Below are positions 7,140 through 11,417 of a stretch of DNA of 11,417 bases, piece by piece. A program made the translations under genes and the position numbers. A model generated the notes under the pieces. The model saw nothing but the letters and a program-made list of their open reading frames with translations, did not search any database and was not told where the DNA came from. Origin of the DNA: Zwartia sp. GTDB lineage: Bacteria > Pseudomonadota > Gammaproteobacteria > Burkholderiales > Burkholderiaceae_B. The DNA is taken from assembly GCA_030653405.1 (NCBI GenBank), contig JAURZO010000222.1:1-11417 (forward strand). Direction: 5' to 3'. Numbering within the stretch: position 1 is the stretch's first letter; every line of letters begins with the position of its first letter.

Positions 7140-8195
7140 TTAGGGAATTATTTTTTGAGTTCGAAAATAATCAAAACCACCGAGCCACATCTTAGGGGTA
7201 TCCACGCGCTCGACAAAGCCATCCCGTACCGCCTTGCTCATATCCGAGACAACATCCCAATTCAACGACAGCACGTAGTCCCCATAAGGCCATTGCGCCA
7301 GGGTCTGCAGATCAGTGTCTTGCAAACCATAGCGCTGCGTCATCTGTTTCCAGAGCTGGGTTTTATCCGAGGCAAAACTCGCAAACGTATCCGAGTTGGG
7401 CTTACCTAAATCCATCTTGAAGTATTGCGCAAACAGCGGCCATAACTCAGACCAGCTCATGGGGTCACCGTTGACCACGTTATAAGCCTGATTGGCGCAC
7501 TGTGGACTTTCCATCATCCAGGCCACTGAACGCGCGAGTGTCGGCAACCATGAGAACTGTGTTTTAACCTCATAGTTACGTGGTGTGCCTGGGAACATCA
7601 AGGGCAGACCCATCTCGCGCAAAATCGAGGCATAGACACCGATCACCAAAATCAAATTACGCGACTCGTCGGTCCGATAATTACAAAACGCATGCGGCCT
7701 CGAGATCGACCAATTCCAGGACTGACCGACTTGTCGTTGCTGCAAAAGCTGCTGCTGCTCAAAATAAAAACTGTTGAAATTGCCGCACGCGTCGTCCTCA
7801 CGATAAGGTGTCCGTCGTTCAGCTATCGTATGGCCGTAGTACTTTGTCCCGTGCACCAAATGAATGTGCTGCAAGTGACGAGCAACAGGCTGGATCGCAT
7901 CAAGCAGATTGCGCAGCATATTGACGTTTGTGTCTTTGGATTCGAGCTCACCACCAAAATGGTCAAATCGCGCGGCATACACAATGTGCGTGGCATCCGC
8001 CAACTCGCCCAGTTGCGCGCGACAACGCTCTGGGCTGTTGAGATCCACACTGAGCATGGGATAGGTGGCATCAAGTTTTGGACTTCTTGCCAGGCCGACA
8101 GGATTCCATCCGCCAATTTTGGACAAATACTCGCCGACACTACTGCCAATTTGTCCCGTCGCGCCAGCGATAAGCGTCTTTTTAGTTTGATTCAT
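7140..8195 (-). CDS. PRISE-family NADPH-dependent enone reductase
   Basis: A 351-residue atypical SDR. The N-terminal nucleotide motif is GATGQIG (11-17), followed by ARS (36-38), where R37 suggests NADPH. The family marks match the PRISE group (plant progesterone 5-beta-reductase and iridoid synthase): NMLRNLLDAI (92-101), HGTKYYG (115-121), FYFEQQQLL (143-151), SISRP (163-167), NVVNGDPMSW (239-248) and the C-terminal QKIIP. K118 and Y144 are the likely equivalents of the active Lys and Tyr (146/178 in iridoid synthase). Known members reduce the C=C of enones and related enals by 1,4-addition of hydride. Here the physiological substrate is unknown. It sits between the small barrel protein (8-bp gap) and the flavoprotein (4-bp gap). 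No clear ribosome site precedes the ATG, so translation may be coupled to the gene before. Generic epimerase is the likely automatic annotation, but the motifs favour PRISE. Confidence 0.88.
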   Translation of the reverse strand: MNQTKKTLIAGATGQIGSSVGEYLSKIGGWNPVGLARSPKLDATYPMLSVDLNSPERCRAQLGELADATHIVYAARFDHFGGELESKDTNVNMLRNLLDAIQPVARHLQHIHLVHGTKYYGHTIAERRTPYREDDACGNFNSFYFEQQQLLQQRQVGQSWNWSISRPHAFCNYRTDESRNLILVIGVYASILREMGLPLMFPGTPRNYEVKTQFSWLPTLARSVAWMMESPQCANQAYNVVNGDPMSWSELWPLFAQYFKMDLGKPNSDTFASFASDKTQLWKQMTQRYGLQDTDLQTLAQWPYGDYVLSLNWDVVSDMSKAVRDGFVERVDTPKMWLGGFDYFRTQKIIP

Positions 8196-8203
8196 GGCTG
8201 CGC

Positions 8204-8722
8204 TCAGTCAGGCAGATAGACCGCAAACTCCGGCCTTAAAGGGAGTGCCACAGCCTCCTGTTGGCTCAAAACGCGGATACCTCGGTATGGGGTCGAGTGA
8301 TCCAGACCAACCGTCTTGAGCCATAAAAAAGACACGCTACTAGACACACTACCGATATCCGCATCAGGCTGCTCGCGATCCACGACGATCAGCGCAGAAT
8401 CGGCATCAACGACTGGCGGAAAGACTGGCTCCACGCCATGGGCACGATCAAACAAATTGCGGCGATAAAACTTTTTATCGATCCGCTCGAGCCACGGTCC
8501 CATTCCCCGTATTTTTTGGTAGTACGGATCTTGAAACACCTCGGGCGAGCGTATCGAATACATGGCAAGTGAGGGTGGCCAGTCAGGGTTGAGCGTTTTG
8601 AACCGCTGAGCCGAATCAATGCCATCGACTGTACGCATGATGCGCAAGTGCTCGACATACCATTCGGCCCAACTTGCTTCCTGTGCGGGATCAGCGATCC
8701 CGCTTTGACTCATAAAAATCAT
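8204..8722 (-). CDS. Small ferredoxin-like (EthD/dimeric alpha-beta barrel type) protein of unknown function
   Basis: A 172-residue protein with no signal peptide or membrane segment. The N-terminal region shows the pattern of small dimeric alpha-beta barrel proteins (EthD and relatives): EASWAEWYVEHLRIM (15-29), where WY..EH matches the usual WYxxxHxP-like helix, then a GIDSAQRF strand (34-41) and SLAMYSIRSPEVFQDPYYQ (51-69). The C-terminal half (about 100-172) looks like a second similar unit with weaker motifs (ALIVVDREQPDAD, then RGIRVLSQQEA). Such proteins are often small accessory or isomerase-like factors in degradation pathways; no catalytic claim is made, though H25 is a candidate functional residue. 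The ATG at 8722 directly abuts the receptor stop codon (TAAATG), and an in-frame ATG at 8713 is a possible start. Membership of the operon is clear; the function is not. Confidence 0.8.
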   Translation of the reverse strand: MIFMSQSGIADPAQEASWAEWYVEHLRIMRTVDGIDSAQRFKTLNPDWPPSLAMYSIRSPEVFQDPYYQKIRGMGPWLERIDKKFYRRNLFDRAHGVEPVFPPVVDADSALIVVDREQPDADIGSVSSSVSFLWLKTVGLDHSTPYRGIRVLSQQEAVALPLRPEFAVYLPD

Positions 8723-9712
8723 TTAATTGATCTCGAGACCAGACCGTTTGACGACAGGTCCCCACTTTTCAGTTTCAGCCGCGATGTGTTTCGAGAACAA
8801 CTCCGGCGCACCACCAACAGGCTCATAGCCCATCTGAATTAACCGCGCACGCATCTCAGGGTTTGCTAATGCCTTGTTGAACTCAGCATTGAGACGTTTG
8901 ATCGCGGCATCGGGTGTACCCGCTGGTGCCAACACGCCGTTCCAGGAAGTCACCTCATAGCCTTTCAGTCCAGTCTCCGCAATGGTCGGCAAATCCGGTA
9001 CGCCAGGCGAACGCTTAGCGCCAGTGACGGCCAGCGCGCGCAGTCTTCCGGAATTCACGTGTGGCAACAGTGTGGACGGCTCGCCAAAAATCAAATCGAT
9101 CTCCCCCGCCATCAGTGCATTAGCCGCTGGCGCCCCCCCCTTGTAAGGCACATGCTGCAACTTCACGCCCGCAGTATCCGCGAATAACTGGCCCGCCAAA
9201 TGATTAATCGCGCCATTCCCACTGGAACCATACGTCAGCTTGCCGGGATTCGCCTTTGCGGCGGCAATCACGTCTGCCACACTCTTGTAAGGACTATTGG
9301 CATTGACTGTCAAAAGCTGAGGCACTGAGGACAAGAAAATAACCGGAGTAAAGTCACTTTCCTGAAAAGGCATCGACTTGTGCAGATGGCGGTTAATTGA
9401 ATGCGTGCCAGAGTAAGCAAAAACAATGGTGTAGCCATCAGGTGCCGATCGCGCGGCGGCAGTAGCGCCGATATTACCCGCGGCTCCGCCACGATTTTCA
9501 ATGATCAACTGCGTCCCAAGTCCATCTGCCACTTGCTTGGAGATCAACCGGGAAAAAACATCAGCGCCGCCGCCGGGTGGCCATGGGATGACCCATTTGA
9601 TCGGCTTGTCAGGATAAACCTGCGCAGCGGATTGCGCCTGAGCATGAGCTTGTAACGTGCCAAACAGCACGCTCGCAGAAAGAAAGAATGTGTGTAAAAA
9701 AGTCTTATACAT
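8723..9712 (-). CDS. Bug/TctC-family periplasmic solute receptor
   Basis: This is a 329-residue extracytoplasmic binding protein of the tripartite tricarboxylate transporter type. A signal peptide is visible: a basic start, a hydrophobic core (FFLSASVLFGTL, 9-20) and a probable cut after A24 (AHA). The mature protein opens with the family signature YPDKPIKWVIPWPPGGGADV (33-52). It continues with IIENRGGAAGNIG (70-82), PDGYTI (91-96), YGSSGNGAINHLAGQLF (161-177), VPYKGGAPA (188-196) and GEIDLIFG (203-210). Members bind organic acids in a Venus flytrap fold; some act in sensing rather than uptake. No TctA or TctB membrane partner is in the window, so it is an orphan receptor, as is common in Bordetella relatives. 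It is the first operon gene. Its ligand probably is the pathway substrate or a related acid, which is an inference. The ribosome site is weak (AAGTGAG before the ATG). Confidence 0.96.
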   Translation of the reverse strand: MYKTFLHTFFLSASVLFGTLQAHAQAQSAAQVYPDKPIKWVIPWPPGGGADVFSRLISKQVADGLGTQLIIENRGGAAGNIGATAAARSAPDGYTIVFAYSGTHSINRHLHKSMPFQESDFTPVIFLSSVPQLLTVNANSPYKSVADVIAAAKANPGKLTYGSSGNGAINHLAGQLFADTAGVKLQHVPYKGGAPAANALMAGEIDLIFGEPSTLLPHVNSGRLRALAVTGAKRSPGVPDLPTIAETGLKGYEVTSWNGVLAPAGTPDAAIKRLNAEFNKALANPEMRARLIQMGYEPVGGAPELFSKHIAAETEKWGPVVKRSGLEIN

Positions 9713-9721
9713 AGTCGCTCA

Positions 9722-9750
9722 CTTTTAATGTTGTGTACGATCGGAGTCAA
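9722..9750 (-). promoter_or_regulatory. Candidate sigma-70 promoter of the catabolic operon
   Basis: The minus strand holds TTGACT (9750-9745), 5 of 6 to the -35 consensus, then a 17-nt spacer, then TAAAAG (9727-9722), 4 of 6 to the -10 consensus. The start of transcription would fall about 9715, only about three bases before the ATG at 9712, giving an almost leaderless mRNA. That makes the call doubtful; a promoter further upstream near the dyads is the alternative. Confidence 0.3.
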
Positions 9751-9800
9751 GGCTCACAAATCGTTTGTCTCTTTAAGATATGCGCTACACAAAATTCATC

Positions 9801-9830
9801 ATCATGAACACTCAAACCGAGTGTTCTGAT
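9801..9830. promoter_or_regulatory. Inverted repeat, likely operator of the catabolic operon
   Basis: The core is a perfect 21-bp inverted repeat: GAACACTC (9806-9813), a 5-nt spacer, and GAGTGTTC (9819-9826). Just outside, ATCA (9801-9804) and TGAT (9827-9830) continue the symmetry with one base inserted on the left side, so the arms are 13 and 12 nt. It lies 94-114 bp upstream of the receptor start. The size and spacing suit a dimeric regulator such as a TetR-, GntR- or LysR-type protein, but no regulator gene is in view and the family cannot be chosen. There is no U-tract on either strand, so a terminator is unlikely. Confidence 0.5.
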
Positions 9831-9836
9831 TCAGAA
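9824..9836. repeat. Short dyad overlapping the operator candidate
   Basis: On the plus strand TTCTGA (9824-9829) and TCAGAA (9831-9836) form a 13-bp dyad with a single-base centre. It shares its left arm with the right arm of the larger inverted repeat, so the two symmetric sites could not be occupied independently. A short dyad of this size can arise by chance; its overlap with the larger one is what makes it worth recording. Confidence 0.4.
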
Positions 9837-9860
9837 TTTGCAACTCTAGCATAGATGAAT

Positions 9861-9886
9861 TTTCGGATGCTTTAAAGCATCCGAAA
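9861..9886. terminator. Perfect 26-bp palindrome, possible terminator hairpin of the Sua5 transcript
   Basis: The arm TTTCGGATGC (9861-9870) is followed by the centre TTTAAA and the exact reverse-complement arm (9877-9886). It begins 46 bp after the Sua5 stop codon and is 149 bp upstream of the receptor start. As RNA it can form about 11 base pairs with a 4-nt loop. Neither strand has a run of U after the hairpin (the minus strand continues with AUUCAUC), so it is not a canonical intrinsic terminator. It may be a weak or Rho-assisted terminator, an mRNA 3'-end stabiliser, or a protein-binding site. Confidence 0.45.
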
Positions 9887-9931
9887 TGACATACACAAGT
9901 GATTTGAACCGCTGGATTTGGAGCGCTGAAT

Positions 9932-11002
9932 TTAGAACGCTGCAGCGGCGCGCCCAAGTCGATCTCGAATGCCTAGCCACTCTATCGTGTCAGGAACCTC
10001 TTCCCACAACAGGCAGGCATAGTTGCCTTGATCCAGCGCACGTAAGGTGGCGTAAAGCGCATAGCTGTAGGCTGCAGGCTGTGCAGGCATCGTCACCCAA
10101 TCAATCTTCGCCTGTCGAGGCAACAGAGCATGATCAATACTGTGCGTGACGCAAACGATTTTTTGGGATGACTGAAGCGACTGATGCGCCTGATGCATAG
10201 CCTCTTGCAATAAGCTTGACCCGTTGATGAGCCTGAGGGGTGTGCTCGGTGCGTAATGCGACTTCAATGCGCCGGAGACGCGAGGTGCTTGTGCATCAGG
10301 TTGGTGCACTGGCGTTTCCAATATCTGAGAAATCTGCTGCGCCGTGATGTGCCCGGGGCGTAACAAGACCGGCCCGACACCTTGGCTCAGTCGGGACAAA
10401 TCAATAATCGTGGATTCGATACCCACCTCGCTCGAGCCGCCTTCAAGGATCGGCAGTCCTGCCGCGACAAGCGCCGGAAACTCGTCGCGTACATGGGAGG
10501 CTTGTGTCGGGGACACTTGACCAAACTTATTGGCCGAAGGCCCTGCGATGCCTCCCTGACCAGAGGGCTTGCCCGCTGCAAAAGCGCGAATCAGTCGTTG
10601 TGCCACGGGGTGTGACGGACAACGCAGACCCACACTATCCTGACCGCCACTGACAACATCAGAAATATGCGCGGCACGTTTCAGAATCAAGGTCAGCGGA
10701 CCGGGCCAGAACGCATCAATCAGCGCCCGTGCTTCGTCAGGCACTGAAGCGGCCCAATAAGATAGATCGGCTTCCGGCGCGACATGCACAATCACAGGAT
10801 GATTAGAAGGTCGACCCTTGGCCTGATAAATACGCTCAACCGCCTCGCGACTTTCAGCATCAGCACCGAGCCCATACACAGTCTCGGTTGGAAAGGCCAC
10901 CAACCCGCCTTCTAGCAGCACATGCGCGGCATGCAAGATATCTTGTTCGGTCGCGACCGAACTCGCAGAATCGCTGCTTGCGTTGATTTTCCCTACAGTC
11001 AT
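9932..11002 (-). CDS. tsaC: Sua5/YciO/YrdC family L-threonylcarbamoyladenylate synthase
   Basis: Makes threonylcarbamoyl-AMP from threonine, bicarbonate and ATP for the t6A37 modification of ANN-decoding tRNAs in the cytoplasm. The 356 residues form the longer Sua5 type. The YrdC domain (about 18-220) has FPTETVYGLGADA (37-49), the KGRPSNHP loop (62-69), SVGLRCPSHP (123-132), GPSANKFGQVSPT (154-166) and IESTIIDL (195-202). The interdomain linker has SGALKSHYAPSTP (243-255), and a C-terminal Sua5 domain follows. The start chosen is the ATG at 11002, which overlaps the purK stop by 4 nt (ATGA). A frame open up to 11086 adds residues unlike the family and would overlap purK further, so it was not used. 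No clear ribosome site precedes the ATG, which fits translational coupling to purK. The name sua5 is equally apt for the two-domain form. Housekeeping gene, not part of the catabolic operon. Confidence 0.95.
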   Translation of the reverse strand: MTVGKINASSDSASSVATEQDILHAAHVLLEGGLVAFPTETVYGLGADAESREAVERIYQAKGRPSNHPVIVHVAPEADLSYWAASVPDEARALIDAFWPGPLTLILKRAAHISDVVSGGQDSVGLRCPSHPVAQRLIRAFAAGKPSGQGGIAGPSANKFGQVSPTQASHVRDEFPALVAAGLPILEGGSSEVGIESTIIDLSRLSQGVGPVLLRPGHITAQQISQILETPVHQPDAQAPRVSGALKSHYAPSTPLRLINGSSLLQEAMHQAHQSLQSSQKIVCVTHSIDHALLPRQAKIDWVTMPAQPAAYSYALYATLRALDQGNYACLLWEEVPDTIEWLGIRDRLGRAAAAF

Positions 11003-11417
11003 ACCGATACTGGCACGGGCAAGCGCAAAAGCTGAACAACTTGATTCGCTCGGGCAACAGCGTCCCCAAGCGTGGCGCCGATACAATTGACATGACCCAT
11101 TTTACGGGCACGACGCGCTTCGCGTTTGCCATACAGATGCAAGGAAGTACCAGGCACGGCCAAGACACCAGGCCAGTTCGGTTCAGCTTGGGTATCTTCA
11201 GTTCCTGGATACCAGACGTCACCCAAAATATTCAGCATGACGACGGGTGCGAGCAACTGAGTGCTGCCAAGGGGCAATCCCGCCATGACACGCGCCTGCT
11301 GTTCAAACTGACTCGTCGCGCAAGCATTCATGCTGAAGTGGCCGCTATTGTGTGGACGCGGCGCGATTTCATTGACAAGCAACTGACCATCACCCAACAC
11401 AAAAAACTCGACACACA
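10999..11417 (-). CDS. purK: PurK, N5-carboxyaminoimidazole ribonucleotide synthase, C-terminal part
   Basis: Uses ATP and bicarbonate to carboxylate AIR to N5-CAIR in purine synthesis; PurE then rearranges the product. Only the last 138 residues are inside the window, about a third of the protein; the frame continues past the right edge. The visible part covers the end of the ATP-grasp domain and the C-terminal domain. The segment VEFFVLGDGQLLVNEIAPRP followed by HNSGH carries the metal- and phosphate-binding Glu and Asn residues and is nearly diagnostic for PurK. It is followed by MLNILGDVW and, near the end, RKMGHVNCIGAT. The GTG at 11398-11400 is an internal valine and not a start. The stop (10999-11001) overlaps the Sua5 start. 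Confidence 0.96.
   Translation of the reverse strand, partial: CVEFFVLGDGQLLVNEIAPRPHNSGHFSMNACATSQFEQQARVMAGLPLGSTQLLAPVVMLNILGDVWYPGTEDTQAEPNWPGVLAVPGTSLHLYGKREARRARKMGHVNCIGATLGDAVARANQVVQLLRLPVPVSV

Larger units (their letters stand above)
9791..9863. repeat. 10-bp inverted arms enclosing the operator candidate
   Basis: AAAATTCATC (9791-9800) is the exact reverse complement of GATGAATTTT (9854-9863). The arms are separated by 53 bp that contain the two smaller dyads. A perfect 10-bp match within so short a region is unlikely by chance, though the region is AT-rich. It could be a second pair of regulator half-sites or the base of a folded RNA leader. Confidence 0.4.

Noticed and set aside
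7692..8219. 175-codon plus-strand open frame across the PRISE gene and the following gap
   Set aside because: It lies opposite the conserved PRISE coding sequence, and its translation has no recognisable domain. Treated as a shadow frame.
9806..9826. The 8-5-8 inverted repeat as an intrinsic terminator
   Set aside because: It is not followed by a U-run on either strand and lies after a better-placed palindrome; an operator reading fits better.
11003..11086. 28-residue N-terminal extension of the Sua5 frame
   Set aside because: The extra residues (rich in Cys, Arg and Ser) do not resemble Sua5 and would overlap purK by 88 bases; the ATG at 11002 gives a normal family start.
11398..11400. GTG as a start of a short separate protein at the right edge
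   Set aside because: The frame continues upstream with CVEFF, matching the interior of PurK, so this is an internal valine of a gene cut by the window edge.
1..11417. tRNA, rRNA, CRISPR, insertion sequence or integrase genes
   Set aside because: No cloverleaf, repeat-spacer array, transposase-like protein or terminal inverted repeat was seen on either strand; DNA is almost wholly filled by the listed genes.

Overview
The window looks like a betaproteobacterial chromosome segment, probably Burkholderiales and most like the Alcaligenaceae (Bordetella, Achromobacter and relatives). This is inferred from three things: a Bug-type periplasmic receptor (a family hugely expanded in that group), a purK-Sua5 pair, and a catabolic gene set of CoA ligase, CoA transferase and beta-oxidation enzymes. 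Every credible gene lies on the minus strand, so transcription runs from high to low coordinates. No RNA gene, insertion sequence, integrase, CRISPR array or replication origin was seen, and no gene-free stretch exceeds about 220 bases.

Right side (11417 to 9932) is housekeeping: the C-terminal third of purK (purine synthesis), overlapping by 4 nt a two-domain Sua5/TsaC-type threonylcarbamoyl-AMP synthase (tRNA t6A). A 219-bp intergenic region (9713-9931) follows. It is unusually rich in dyad symmetry: a perfect 26-bp palindrome, a 21-bp inverted repeat with 8-bp arms, an overlapping 13-bp dyad, and a pair of 10-bp arms enclosing the last two. It probably carries the end of the Sua5 transcript and the control region of the next operon.

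Left of this, nine genes (9712 to the left edge) are packed with gaps of 0 to 45 bp and read as one catabolic operon. In transcription order they are: a Bug/TctC solute receptor; a small ferredoxin-like (EthD/dimeric alpha-beta barrel type) protein; a PRISE-family enone reductase related to plant progesterone 5-beta-reductase and iridoid synthase; a flavoprotein of the fumarate reductase/3-ketosteroid dehydrogenase superfamily; a class III (CaiB/BaiF) CoA transferase; an AMP-forming acyl-CoA ligase resembling cyclohexanecarboxylate-CoA ligases; an enoyl-CoA hydratase; a short-chain dehydrogenase; and an acyl-CoA dehydrogenase that runs off the left edge.

Read together, the genes suggest capture of an organic acid in the periplasm, redox adjustment of an alpha,beta-unsaturated ketone or ring by the PRISE protein and the flavoprotein, CoA activation by ligase and/or CoA transfer, and then dehydrogenation, hydration and a second dehydrogenation. 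The last four enzymes match the class order of the alicyclic acid route (AliA, BadK, BadH, AliB) of Rhodopseudomonas palustris. The substrate cannot be read from the sequence. A ring-opening hydrolase, a thiolase and a transcriptional regulator are absent and could lie beyond the left edge.
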